The notes below the pieces were generated by a model. The model did no database searches. It saw only the letters and a list, made by a program, of their open reading frames with translations, and was not told the DNA's origin. From Bog-473 sp963807675 (GTDB taxonomy: Bacteria > Actinomycetota > Acidimicrobiia > Acidimicrobiales > RAAP-2): a stretch of 64,000 bases of DNA. The position numbers and the translations under genes were made by a program. This document shows, piece after piece, positions 37,816-46,114 of this stretch. Every line of letters begins with the position of its first letter. Position 1 is the stretch's first letter. The stretch covers positions 248,001 through 312,000 of the forward strand of contig CAWECP010000002.1 of the NCBI GenBank assembly GCA_963807675.1, in the 5' to 3' direction.

Positions 37816-38165
37816 GTTCTTCCCCGACATCCCATCGCTTCATTGAGCTGCTTGGCAGCCGGTGGACCTTGGCGGTCCTTGCTCAGCTCGACGGCGGCCG
37901 CCGCTACCAAGAACTCCATGAGGCACTGGACGGCATCTCCCACAAAGTCCTCACCGAGACGCTCCGCCGGGCCGAGCGCGACGGGCTCATTACCCGCCAT
38001 CTCGACCCTGGCCGCGTCGAGACCGCAACTCTCTACGAGCTGACCGAACTCGGGCGATCCCTCGACGTTCCACTCGCCGCATGCTGCGAGTGGGTGGACA
38101 CCAACTGGCAGTCGGTGGATGCGGCCCGCCATAGTTGGGATCAGCTTCGGAGAGCAAACGACTGA
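37803..38165 (+). CDS. HxlR family transcriptional regulator
   Basis: The 120-residue winged-helix protein has FIELLGSRWTLAVLAQLDGG, RRYQELHEALDGISHKVLTE (recognition helix) and YELTELGRSLDVPLAACCEW, a clear HxlR pattern. The start may be GTG 37803 or GTG 37812; both overlap the permease end. Cys pair at ACCEW might sense electrophiles or thiols, as in some relatives (inference). As the last gene of the efflux operon it probably controls that operon. Confidence 0.88.
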   Translation: MEHVSSSPTSHRFIELLGSRWTLAVLAQLDGGRRYQELHEALDGISHKVLTETLRRAERDGLITRHLDPGRVETATLYELTELGRSLDVPLAACCEWVDTNWQSVDAARHSWDQLRRAND

Positions 38166-38327
38166 GAGAGGTTCTGAGAGAGGTTCATTCTCTCTCCTTG
38201 CGGTGTGAGCCCAAACTTTGGCGTGCGTTCACTCTCGTTGAAGTGTCGTTCTACCTGGTGTAAAGGTGGAAACCATTGGAGATACGGGCCATGACTCTCG
38301 TCTCTGGCGTCCGCACGGCCCGGCCCC

Positions 38328-38816
38328 TTGAGGAGGTCTGCGCCTGTGCGACATGGTCGGCGTGTTGGTGATGCGACGGTGGCGGCCGCCCTTGTCGGCC
38401 TATGCACGCTCGCCGGTTGCTCCGGATCGCCCGACGCCGCCGACTCGCACAACACGACCTCTTCGACGTCGGCGGTAACGACACCCTCCACGTCGTCGAC
38501 CACGACCATGTCACCGGTCGCGTCCGCGGTGCTTACTGCCTATCGAGCCGCTTCGAACGCCTTCGTACAGGCGCTGGCTACGGCCAACCCGAACGACCCG
38601 GCCTTGGCAGCGACGATGGTCGACCCGGAGTTGGTGAACATCCGGGCCAACTTGGTCAGCGACCAGCAGAAGGGATCGTAGGCAGGGGCGCGGTGACCTT
38701 GCACCCCAAGCTCCTTGCCTGTCGTCGACCACGGCGACGGTTGTCGATTGCGTGTACAGCGCCTCTGGGGCCTTCTCAGAAATTCCAGGCGGCCCGGATT
38801 GCTGCGGTCTCACTTG
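38328..38816 (+). CDS. Small secreted lipoprotein, frameshifted
   Basis: The first frame encodes a signal peptide with lipobox LAGC (GLCTLAGCSGSPDAAD), a Thr/Ser-rich linker and a helical part (VLTAYRAASNAFVQALATAN, PALAATMVDPELVNIRANLV), then stops at 38681. In the other frames the protein-like sequence goes on: GIVGRGAVTLHPKLLA, then STTATVVDCVYSASGAFSE to a stop at about 38816. The product resembles actinobacterial lipoproteins with an NTF2-like fold, but that is tentative. Start codon uncertain (TTG at 38328 or GTG at 38346). The end overlaps the convergent patatin gene. Confidence 0.45.
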
Positions 38817-39657
38817 ACGCCTGCCGCTTGCCGATCTGGAAAGCCTGGATGGCGAGGTTCGGGTCCATCAGATTCACCGGAGCCTCCATGTCGCTGAAAT
38901 CGGGCTCGACCGCTACCAGCCGTCTACTTTCGCGCAATGGTGCCAATTCAGCGTCCGGGGTGAGGGAGGCGGCTAGCGCGGCACCGCCTCCGGCGACCTG
39001 GGACCCGAGGGGGTGGCAGGATAGGACCACCAGAATGTCGGTCGCCGCCGCCGCCGTGGCGTTCAAGTGACTGAGGATGCCGCCGTCCATATAGCGGCGA
39101 CCTTTGATGGTGAGGGTGGGGAACAGCATCGGTACGGCGCAACTGGAGGCGACAGCATGTAGCAGCGGCACACCGGATCCTTGGTCCCACACAGCCAAGT
39201 CGCCGGTGTCGGTGTCGATCGCAGTGCATCGGAAGCCTGCGGGCCAGGCGGTTCCGTCGAGTGTGCCGAACAGGCCGAGGTAGACGTCTTCGGCGGGCGC
39301 GCTCGCCTCCTTCGCTGCGCGACCGATCGCTCGTAGCGCTTGCCGTGGGTCGGTCTCGAGGCTCGCCCGGCGCATTGCGCTTAGGAAGGCTTCATCGCCG
39401 GCCGCCAGGCTGTCGGGATCGATGCTCTGTCCGAGTGCTGCCAGGCAGGTGAGCGCATCGGTGACCTTACGGCCGCTGGCCAGCAGCGCGCCGACGAGGG
39501 CACCTGCAGACGTTCCTACGATTGCCTCGGCTCCCGCCATGTCGACACCGGCCTCGTGCAGCCCTACGAGCAGACCGGTCTGCCAACCGACACCGACGGC
39601 GCCGCCGCCTCCGAGGACCAGGGCGCGTGTTGGTGAGCCATTTCGCGGAGAACTCAT
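38776..39657 (-). CDS. Patatin-like phospholipase
   Basis: The 293-residue acyl hydrolase has an oxyanion motif LVLGGGGAVGVGWQ near residue 13, nucleophile serine in VGTSAGALVGALL and catalytic Asp in YMDGGILSHLNA. These form the Ser-Asp dyad that cleaves lipid acyl esters. The start at 39657 is chosen because GGGAA lies upstream and the conserved part begins soon after; the in-frame codon at 39717 is less likely. It has no signal peptide. It is a single gene with the frameshifted lipoprotein overlapping its 3' end. Confidence 0.88.
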   Translation of the reverse strand: MSSPRNGSPTRALVLGGGGAVGVGWQTGLLVGLHEAGVDMAGAEAIVGTSAGALVGALLASGRKVTDALTCLAALGQSIDPDSLAAGDEAFLSAMRRASLETDPRQALRAIGRAAKEASAPAEDVYLGLFGTLDGTAWPAGFRCTAIDTDTGDLAVWDQGSGVPLLHAVASSCAVPMLFPTLTIKGRRYMDGGILSHLNATAAAATDILVVLSCHPLGSQVAGGGAALAASLTPDAELAPLRESRRLVAVEPDFSDMEAPVNLMDPNLAIQAFQIGKRQASSETAAIRAAWNF

Positions 39658-39808
39658 TGCAGTTCCCTTCCGATTGGGTCGATCGTCTCGTGGAGTGTCC
39701 TTGCCAGGCCCAACCATGAGATTGGGGGTGGTGGCGCGGTGGTGCGGCGGCGTCGACGCCGCGACCGGCCAGCGCCATGCCCGAGTGTGTTGTTCGGGTT
39801 CCGGGTGC

Positions 39809-40507
39809 TCACCAGGCGACGATGTTGCCTTGGTAGTCGAGGTACTGGAGACCGGCGTGACCGCGTTGGGCGTCGACGGTCCCTACCAGGTACGGGATGC
39901 TCTCGTCGATGGTGAGGCGAGCGTTGGGTCCACCGAGGTCGGTCTTGACCCAGCCTGGAGCCATGAGGAGCAGCGTCCGGTTGTCGTCGCGGTGGCGGGC
40001 GGCGTAGCTCCGCATCAGTTGATTGAGGGCCGATTTGCTGGCGCGGTAAGTCTCGAAGCCGCCGTGTTCGTTGTTGGCGACGCTCCCCTGACCGGAGGAC
40101 ATGATGGCGATCGTGCCGTCGGCGGGGACGAGGTCGCCGAGTGTTTCGACAACCCGCATCGGGCTCAGCGCGTTGGTGACCATCAGGCGCACGAACTCGT
40201 CGGTGGTCACGTCAGCGACCGTCTCCTTAACGCCGACCCCGGCGTTGACGAAGAGCAGGTCGAAGGTGCGCGACCCGAGCCGCTGCCTCAGTGCCTGGAC
40301 CTGCTCCGGGATGGTGATGTCCGCGTGCTCGATCTCCAGCAGTCCACCAATAGTGTCTTGGAGGTCGTGCAGCGCCGTGCGGGCTTGGCCGCGCACGGTT
40401 GCCACGACCTGGGCCCCCCGGTCGACGTACTCCTCGGCGATCGCGAGACCAAGACCGCGGGATGCGCCGATCAACAGCACACTTGCGTTCTTCGATGCCG
40501 AGGTCAC
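39809..40507 (-). CDS. Short-chain dehydrogenase/reductase
   Basis: The 232-residue SDR has cofactor motif GASRGLGLA near residue 14, NAGVG (LLFVNAGVGVKET), Ser in IAIMSSGQGS and active-site YRASK (FETYRASKSALNQ). It resembles the sniffer/CsgA-like SDRs, whose substrates are unclear. The GTG start at 40507 overlaps the stop of a 25-codon ORF by GTGA, so translation may be coupled to it. It is divergent from a TetR gene with two palindromes between them and is probably its target. Confidence 0.88.
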   Translation of the reverse strand: MTSASKNASVLLIGASRGLGLAIAEEYVDRGAQVVATVRGQARTALHDLQDTIGGLLEIEHADITIPEQVQALRQRLGSRTFDLLFVNAGVGVKETVADVTTDEFVRLMVTNALSPMRVVETLGDLVPADGTIAIMSSGQGSVANNEHGGFETYRASKSALNQLMRSYAARHRDDNRTLLLMAPGWVKTDLGGPNARLTIDESIPYLVGTVDAQRGHAGLQYLDYQGNIVAW

Positions 40508-40581
40508 GCCCGCCGCCCGAGGTATGCCGCAGCGGCCTTCAGCTCGTAGACGATCGGATGGTCCTCAAGGGGTATGAGCAT
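40504..40581 (-). CDS. Tiny ORF (25 aa) coupled to the SDR
   Basis: An ATG at 40581 opens a 25-codon frame (MLIPLEDHPIVYELKAAAAY, ending in LGRRA) whose TGA overlaps the SDR GTG. AAAGGACC lies just upstream of the ATG. It could be a translated leader peptide that couples translation of the SDR, or the fragment of an older gene. Too short for family assignment. Confidence 0.35.
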   Translation of the reverse strand: MLIPLEDHPIVYELKAAAAYLGRRA

Positions 40582-40608
40582 CGCGGGTCCTTTCGGCGAG
40601 AACTGTCG

Positions 40609-40669
40609 CTCAACAGGTGTTGAGTAAACTGTACCCCAGGGGCGATCGGTTCGCTCAACACGTATAGAG
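40609..40669. promoter_or_regulatory. Two palindromic operator sites between SDR and TetR
   Basis: Site 1 (40609-40624) is CTCAACA-GG-TGTTGAG with perfect 7-base arms. Site 2 (40654-40669) is CTCAACA-CG-TATAGAG, with 5 of 7 positions kept on the right arm. They are 45 bases apart (four to five helical turns), each close to one gene start. TATAGA in site 2 may also be the tetR -10 box. This layout fits mutual repression of both genes by the TetR protein. Confidence 0.65.
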
Positions 40670-40677
40670 TGAAAACC

Positions 40678-41250
40678 ATGCGCAACGACACCGCGGCCTT
40701 CGCGCCGATGACGACCCGGGCGGCCCGCCGCGCAGCATCACAGGCCCGGATTCTCGACTCGGCGCGACAGGAGTTCGGTGACCGAGGATTCGAGGCGACA
40801 ACGGTGCGGAACATCGCCCACCGGGCCGGGGTCGACCCATCCCTGGTCCTGCAGCACTACGGATCCAAGTCGGCGCTGTTCACCGCCGCCATACAACTCC
40901 CGGCCGGCGAGCCGCAGGAAGCCGCAAACCATCTGGCCGAAGTCCTAAAGGTGCACGCCGCCGCGCTACCTCCCGAGATGCGCGCCCTGGTCCGGTCCAT
41001 GCTGACCGTGCCGGAGGCTTCCGAAGCCGTCCGGCAACATCTCGACGAGCGGATCGGCAACCTGGCCGCCGGCATCGGCGGCCCGGACGCCGAGTTGCGA
41101 GCCGCCATCGCTGTGAGCAGCATCCTCGGTCTAACCGTGGCCCGCCACTTCCTACAGCTGCGCGCCGTGTCGAGCGCCTCCGACGACGACCTCGTCCGGG
41201 TGGCCACCCAAGCCCTCACCGCAGCCCTGCAATCGCAGCGTTCCGATTAG
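40678..41250 (+). CDS. TetR family transcriptional regulator
   Basis: The 190-residue regulator has an HTH region (QARILDSARQEFGDRGFEAT, VRNIAHRAGVDPSLVLQHYG) and a TetR C-terminal domain like that of the PF17920 group (ASEAVRQHLDERIGNLAAGI). The start at ATG 40678 is preferred to GTG 40669 because the latter lies inside the operator and promoter. It is divergent from the SDR gene, and the shared gap has two copies of its likely operator. The transcript may be nearly leaderless, since a TATAGA box ends 9 bases before the ATG. Confidence 0.88.
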   Translation: MRNDTAAFAPMTTRAARRAASQARILDSARQEFGDRGFEATTVRNIAHRAGVDPSLVLQHYGSKSALFTAAIQLPAGEPQEAANHLAEVLKVHAAALPPEMRALVRSMLTVPEASEAVRQHLDERIGNLAAGIGGPDAELRAAIAVSSILGLTVARHFLQLRAVSSASDDDLVRVATQALTAALQSQRSD

Positions 41251-41347
41251 CACGCCCCGCAGCCCCTACGCCGTCCCATCCTCGCGTCTGCCAGACGCAG
41301 GCCCGCGGTTTCGAACGGTCCACAACGCTCCATATCGCGCTCGAACC

Positions 41348-41800
41348 TCACGGCGTCGGGGTCATGTTTCGGATGATCGTCTCGAGCGATCGGTTCAGGA
41401 CACGGACTTCGTCCTGCGTGAGACCCCCGAGCAGACGCTCTTCCAATTCCTGAACGCCGTCATCGACTGATCGCCATTTTTTCTTGCCCGCGTGGGTCAA
41501 GTGAGCGTTGAGGATTCGTGCATTTGACTGACTCTGCTGACGCTCCACTAACCCGGATGCTTCGAGCTGCTTGAGGACCTCGTTCATTGATTGGGGTGTT
41601 ACGAAGGCCTTCCGGGCAAGCTCGGCGTTTGGCAACCCCGGCGACTCGGCCAGCAACGTAAGCACGACGTAATGGGGGATCCCGAGTCCTTGCCTAGAGA
41701 CGATCTCTTCCAGGGCGAGATGGATGACCGATTGAGCGCGCTTGACCAGGTAGCCCGACATCTCCTCGGCTCTTGGCACTCGCTTCTCTGCCTTCCCCAT
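41348..41800 (-). CDS. MarR family transcriptional regulator
   Basis: The 150-residue winged-helix regulator shows LGIPHYVVLTLLAESPGLPN, AELARKAFVTPQSMNEVLKQ (recognition helix), LEASGLVERQQSQSNARIL (wing) and the C-terminal dimer helix LTQDEVRVLNRSLETI. ATG 41800 is selected because the sequence further upstream is the operator region, not coding. AGGGGC lies about 6 bases before it. It is divergent from a glyoxalase-like gene, with near-identical palindromes in the gap that are surely its operators. Ligand unknown. Confidence 0.9.
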   Translation of the reverse strand: MGKAEKRVPRAEEMSGYLVKRAQSVIHLALEEIVSRQGLGIPHYVVLTLLAESPGLPNAELARKAFVTPQSMNEVLKQLEASGLVERQQSQSNARILNAHLTHAGKKKWRSVDDGVQELEERLLGGLTQDEVRVLNRSLETIIRNMTPTP

Positions 41801-41817
41801 CGGGAGCCCCTTGCATT

Positions 41818-41860
41818 TATCAGGCTGCCTGATATAGTTATCAGGCAGCCTGATAACTAT
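41818..41860. promoter_or_regulatory. Tandem MarR operators, one a 27-base perfect palindrome
   Basis: Site 1: TATCAGGC-T-GCCTGATA at 41818-41834, perfect 8-base arms. Site 2: ATAGTTATCAGGC (41834-41846) and GCCTGATAACTAT (41848-41860) with one central base, perfect 13-base arms. The shared core TATCAGGC-N-GCCTGATA occurs at 21-base spacing, two helical turns, in the gap between the divergent marR and glyoxalase genes. Confidence 0.85.
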
Positions 41861-41873
41861 AGAGGAGCCGCAC

Positions 41874-42242
41874 GTGAGAGTCATCGGACCCGACTTCATC
41901 GCACTACAGGTCAGCGACCTCGAAGTGGCTGCCGCGTTCTATACGGAGCAGCTTGGCCTCGAGCGGGCAGCCCAGAGCCCACCAGGAGCGGTCGTGTTTG
42001 CCACCACTCCTATTCCCTTTGCCGTGCGTGAGCCAGCCATTGACTTGAAGGCGGTCGAGCGTCTCGGCTGGGGCGTCGCATTGTGGCTCAAGGCCGATGA
42101 CCCCCAAGCCCTGCACGATCGGCTTATTAATGCCGGGGTGCGAATCGTCGCCGAGCCCTTCGACGGTCCATTTGGCCGGACCTTCGTGTTCGCTGACCCC
42201 GATGGATACGCAATTACTATCGTAACTATTCAGGTCCCCTGA
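41874..42242 (+). CDS. Glyoxalase/VOC family protein
   Basis: The 122-residue VOC-fold protein starts with DFIALQVSDLEVAAAFYTEQ and LGLERAAQSPP. The second module reads FGRTFVFADPDGYAITIVTI, the usual closing strand. Metal ligand places are not canonical (no clear H/E set), so it may bind or sequester a compound as bleomycin-resistance proteins do. The GTG start has GAGGAG 7 bases upstream. It is divergent from marR and probably induced when that repressor binds its ligand. Confidence 0.88.
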   Translation: MRVIGPDFIALQVSDLEVAAAFYTEQLGLERAAQSPPGAVVFATTPIPFAVREPAIDLKAVERLGWGVALWLKADDPQALHDRLINAGVRIVAEPFDGPFGRTFVFADPDGYAITIVTIQVP

Positions 42243-42266
42243 TAGCACCGTCCACCACCAGGAGGA

Positions 42267-43745
42267 ATGCCGCGCGTAACGTTGGGAATTCCACCCGACG
42301 ACCGCTCTCCGTTCGATGACACGCCCTCCTATGAGGAGTTGTGCGAGCAACTCGCAGCGTCGGAGTTCGTCATCGAGCAGCAGGCGACCGAGATTGCTGA
42401 GCTGCGGTCTCGCCTCGCTGACCTCGAGCAGCGATTGGGCAAGAACCCGCGCAACTCGTCGATGCCTCCCTCAGCTGAGGGACTCTCCAAGCCACCGGCC
42501 CCCAATCGCGCCGAGCGGCGGGCCGCCAAGCGTCGTCCTGGCAAGCAGCCGGGCACAGAGGGGAAGCACCTGGCCCAGGTCGCCGATCCCGACGCGGTAC
42601 TGACCCACACGCCTGTGGTGTGCACGGACTGTGGCGCCGATCTCAGCGACGCCGAGGTCATCGGTGTCGAGCGTCGCCAGGTCTTCGAGCTGCCCGAGGT
42701 CAAGGCGTTCGTCACCGAGCACCGCATGGAGCGTCGCCGTTGTGTCTGTGGGTGCGAGACCAAGGCACCCCCACCTCGAGAAGCCACCGCGCCCGCCTGT
42801 TATGGCCCCGGAGTGCGCGCCCTGGCCGTCTACCTGGCGGTGCACCAGCACCTGCCTTATGACCGCATGGCCCAGCTCTTCGCTGACGTGATGGGTATCG
42901 AGGTCTCCGTCGGCGCCCTGGCCCAGATGGTGGCCGAGGCCGGCGGTGCCCTCGGCTACTTCTCCGCGCTCGTGCGCGATCTGCTCCAAGAGGCTCCCGC
43001 GGTCCACTTCGATGAGACCGGCGCCCGGGTGAGCGGTCGTCTGCACTGGGTCCATGTCGCCTCCAGCGCGCTCTTGACTCTGATCGACTGTCACCGCCGG
43101 CGCGGCACGCTCGCCATGGACGACATCGGCGTCATCGCGAAGATGCACGGCATCGCCGTGCACGACGGCTGGCGTTCCTATCGCACCTATGACGTGGTCC
43201 ATGCCTTGTGCAACGCCCATCACATTCGAGAGCTGAGCGGGGTGGGCGTGGGCTGGACCCAGGGCTGGGCCAACGAGATGATCGACCTCTTGGTCGAGGC
43301 CAAAGATGCCGTCGAAGCCGCTCGGGCCGCCGGGTCGGACCGACTGGACGCGGCCACACTGCACTCGATCCGCGTCCGTTACGGTCTCCTCATCGCCAAG
43401 GGGTGGGTCGTGAACCCCGCGCCCGAGGTCGGCAAACGCAGCGGGGTGAACAAGACCGCGGCTAACCTCCTTCGGCGCCTCGACATCCAGCGGGCCGACG
43501 TCTTGCGTTTCGCCAATGACTTCGACGCACCCTTTGACAACAACCAGGCCGAACGCGATATCCGCATGGTCAAGCTCCAGCAGAAGATCTCGGGAACCTG
43601 GCGCACACTCGCGGGCGCCCGCAACTACTGCGCCATCCGCGGCTACATCTCGACCATGAAGAAGCACGACCACGGTGTCCTCGAGGGCCTGCGCCACCTC
43701 TTCGAGGGCGAGGCCTGGCTCCCCGGCTGGAACCCCACGACTTGA
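42267..43745 (+). mobile_element. IS66 family transposase (TnpC-like)
   Basis: The 492-residue transposase has an N-terminal leucine-zipper-like helix (ELCEQLAASEFVIEQQATEI, ELRSRLADLEQRLGKNPRNS), a zinc-binding region (CTDCGADLSD, CVCGC) and a DDE core with Asp in HFDETGARVSGR, Asp in AVHDGWRSYR and Glu in NNQAERDIRMVKLQQK, then the C-terminal domain FEGEAWLPGW. The accessory genes of large IS66 elements are absent, so it is a solo type. Clear terminal inverted repeats were not found. Its AGGAGGA start signal lies just after the glyoxalase gene. Confidence 0.88.
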
Positions 43746-43753
43746 GCGAACGG

Positions 43754-43773
43754 GGCACAATGGACCTTGTGCC
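43754..43773 (+). terminator. Stem-loop after the transposase
   Basis: GGCACAA (43754-43760) pairs with TTGTGCC (43767-43773) around a 6-base loop, eight bases beyond the IS66 stop. It may end transcription of the transposase before the next gene, whose start is at 43844. Confidence 0.5.
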
Positions 43774-43843
43774 ACGACGACCGGCAAAACGTTCGCCCCG
43801 TCCAAGGACCGATACCAACCTGCATACGAAAGGAGAGAGATCG

Positions 43844-44365
43844 ATGTCTACATCCCCCGAGCCGCCCGCAAGCAGCGAAGGCTCTGCGGAGATCGGCCCC
43901 CCTCCCTATTATCACCGGTCAGATTGCAACATCTGCCGGAAGCAAGACGGCCTGAAAACGGGGTCTGAACTCCTGGACACCCCCATCCCGGGTGGCTATG
44001 TCGTCGAAAATGAACATTTCCTCGTCGAGCACGCTCCGCTGCAGGAGTCCAGCGCAGGAACGGTCATCGTCGAGGCTAGGCGGCATCTGTTGGATTTCGG
44101 TGAGATGACGCCAACCGAAAGTGCCGAGCTCGGTTCGCTGCATCGGATCGTTCCGGCGATCAAGGCCGCCACAGGAGTTGACCGCGTTTACTACCTGGCG
44201 GTGATGGAGCGAGCTCCCCACTTCCATCTCTGGCTCGTCCCCAAGAAGAACGAGGGAGACCTTCGAGGAGCGGCGTACCTGGCGCAGCAGCCCCCACCTA
44301 CGGCCACGTTCAGCGAAGCAGAAGCGATGGCGCGGAAGATCCGAGCTGACTTCGAAGCGTCTTGA
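43844..44365 (+). CDS. HIT family protein
   Basis: The 173-residue histidine-triad nucleotide-binding protein has a zinc-knuckle-like Cys pair (CNICRKQD) near residue 27, a strand GGYVVENEHFLVEHAP and the triad region HFHLWLVPK, a variant of H-x-H-x-H in which the last His is replaced by Trp-Leu. Family members hydrolyse or transfer nucleotidyl groups. AAAGGAGAG 9 bases before ATG 43844 decides the start. The lost third His makes activity doubtful, though the middle His remains. Single gene between the IS66 and DUF5335 genes. Confidence 0.8.
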   Translation: MSTSPEPPASSEGSAEIGPPPYYHRSDCNICRKQDGLKTGSELLDTPIPGGYVVENEHFLVEHAPLQESSAGTVIVEARRHLLDFGEMTPTESAELGSLHRIVPAIKAATGVDRVYYLAVMERAPHFHLWLVPKKNEGDLRGAAYLAQQPPPTATFSEAEAMARKIRADFEAS

Positions 44366-44486
44366 GGACGGTCATGGGATAAGGCGTATGCGTTCGCGCC
44401 AGCCTGGTCGAAACATGTGGCTCCCTTGGGACGCCACAGTATGAGAACACCGGGGGAGGCTTGACCACCGACCGAGATTCGACTCG

Positions 44487-44987
44487 ATGGGTCCACCGTC
44501 TGCTCGTGACGTGGCCGCAAAGTCCCTGCAGTCGGGCTCGGTTGTCCTCGGTCGCGTGAAGCGCGAGAATCGAGCTGTGGTAGGGCGTGCGAAAGACCAG
44601 CGCGGGGACTTGATCCACGAGCGGCCCAGGGAAGACTGGCACAGACTGCTGGACGAGCTGACCAAAGTGAGGACTGGCGACGACGTCACGATCGAGTTGC
44701 TGGATGCCGAGTTCGGCGACGCGTTCGAGGCGGAGCGGATGCCGCTGGCCTACATCGAATACGACGAGCACGCGGACGAAGCGTCGGTAGGCGTGGGCGG
44801 TCGGGACGGCCGGTACCCGGTTGTGCTTCGCCACTCGATTGAGCATCCCGCCTCGATCCTGACGGACTCGAAGCCGCCCAGACTGCCCCTCGTGATACAG
44901 ATCGTGGGGGCCGACGGCTCCGAGACCCTGGTTAACGTTCTTCCCCACTCTGAGCTTAGGGAGCCGAGAGAAGGAAGGCCGAAGTGA
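44487..44987 (+). CDS. DUF5335-like protein
   Basis: The 166-residue product has an uneven N-terminal 40 residues and then a conserved part: RPREDWHRLLDELTKV, DDVTIELLDAEFGDAFEAER, PLAYIEYDEHADEASVGVGG and RYPVVLRHSIEHP. It resembles the DUF5335 family of small soluble proteins with unknown function; this call is from recollection, so moderate. The true start may be downstream. Its TGA overlaps the msrB GTG (GTGA), so it belongs to the methionine-sulfoxide repair operon and might assist in protein repair. Confidence 0.6.
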   Translation: MGPPSARDVAAKSLQSGSVVLGRVKRENRAVVGRAKDQRGDLIHERPREDWHRLLDELTKVRTGDDVTIELLDAEFGDAFEAERMPLAYIEYDEHADEASVGVGGRDGRYPVVLRHSIEHPASILTDSKPPRLPLVIQIVGADGSETLVNVLPHSELREPREGRPK

Positions 44988-45457
44988 CAGATGACTACCA
45001 CAAGGACCCTGAGGCGATTGCCAAGCTGGACGAACGCCAGTATGCCGTGACCCAGGAGGCCGCTACCGAGCCGGCCTTCGACAACGAGTTCTGGGACAAA
45101 AAGGAGGCCGGGATCTACGTCGACATCGTCTCGGGGGAGCCCCTGTTCGCCTCCACCAAGAAATTCGACAGCGGTTGCGGCTGGCCCAGCTTCACCGTCC
45201 CCCTCGAGCCGGCCAATGTGCTCGAGAAGACAGACCAGAGCCACGGCATGATCCGCACCGAAGTCCGTTCGAGCCACGGGGACAGCCATCTCGGCCATGT
45301 CTTCGATGACGGGCCTGCCGAGGAGGGAGGCTTGCGCTACTGCATCAACTCGGCCGCCCTGCGTTTCGTACCCTACGAAGACCTCGACGCGGAAGGCTAT
45401 GGACAGTACAAGGAGCTTTTCGACGGGCCAACAAATACAGAGGAGGTAGTCCGATGA
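44984..45457 (+). CDS. msrB: Peptide-methionine (R)-S-oxide reductase
   Basis: The 157-residue enzyme reduces R-methionine sulfoxide in proteins. The motif FDSGCGWPSFTVPL near residue 64 and the catalytic Cys in LRYCINSAALRFVP near residue 122 are plain. SSHGDSHLGHVFDDGP supplies the conserved His. The zinc-binding CxxC pairs of many MsrB proteins are absent. GTG start overlapping the DUF5335 stop; its own stop overlaps the msrA start (ATGA), so the three are co-translated. The pair handles both sulfoxide forms. Confidence 0.93.
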   Translation: MTDDYHKDPEAIAKLDERQYAVTQEAATEPAFDNEFWDKKEAGIYVDIVSGEPLFASTKKFDSGCGWPSFTVPLEPANVLEKTDQSHGMIRTEVRSSHGDSHLGHVFDDGPAEEGGLRYCINSAALRFVPYEDLDAEGYGQYKELFDGPTNTEEVVR

Positions 45458-45972
45458 CCGAGCGTACGGAAAAGGCGATCCTGGCCGGGGGTTGCTTTTG
45501 GGGCATGCAGGACCTGATCCGCAAGCGCCCCGGAGTGCTCTCAACCCGAGTGGGCTACACCGGCGGTGACGTGGCCAACGCCACGTATCGCAACCACGGG
45601 ACTCACGCCGAGGCAATCGAGATCACCTTCGACCCCGAGAAGACGTCCTATCGCGACCTGCTCGAGTTCTTCTTCCAGATTCACGACCCCACGACACTCA
45701 ACCGCCAGGGCAACGACCTGGGCGCGAGCTACCGCTCGGCCATCTTCTACCTCGACGACGAGCAGCGTCGCGTGGCTGAGGACACCATCGCCGATGTGGA
45801 GGCCTCTGGACTATGGCCCGGCAAGGTGGTCACCGAGGTCACTCCTGCTGGCCCCTTCTGGGAAGCCGAGCCAGAGCATCAGGATTACCTCGAGCACTAC
45901 CCCAACGGCTACACCTGCCACTTCCCGCGCCCGGGGTGGGTGTTGCCCCGACGCAGCGACGCCGTCGCGTAA
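45454..45972 (+). CDS. msrA: Peptide-methionine (S)-S-oxide reductase
   Basis: The 172-residue partner reduces S-methionine sulfoxide. The catalytic motif GGCFWGMQD lies at residues 12-20, with RVGYTGGDVANATYRNHGTH and YRSAIFYLDDEQ following in family order and a typical tail (EPEHQDYLEHYPNGYTCHFP). No second resolving Cys is clear near the C-terminus apart from YTCHF. ATGA overlap with msrB. No signal peptide, so it acts in the cytosol. It converges with the amidase gene. Confidence 0.94.
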   Translation: MTERTEKAILAGGCFWGMQDLIRKRPGVLSTRVGYTGGDVANATYRNHGTHAEAIEITFDPEKTSYRDLLEFFFQIHDPTTLNRQGNDLGASYRSAIFYLDDEQRRVAEDTIADVEASGLWPGKVVTEVTPAGPFWEAEPEHQDYLEHYPNGYTCHFPRPGWVLPRRSDAVA

Positions 45973-46114
45973 GGGCGCTCGCCGATTGTGAATGGATGAG
46001 CTACCGAAGAAGGCCGTTGCGCAGGCCGTCCACAAGTGCGATGTCCGGACTCCTGGAGCGACCCCTTCGGCCCGACGCGAGGTTCTTCGGACACCTGTGA
46101 CCGGCGATGGTTGT

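Noticed and set aside
38399..38408. CCTATGCACG resembling the repeat at 31389
   Set aside because: Only a partial match inside a lipoprotein coding region; probably chance.
42243..43844. Terminal inverted repeats of the IS66 element
   Set aside because: Flanks were inspected, but no convincing matching ends or target duplication could be seen by eye.
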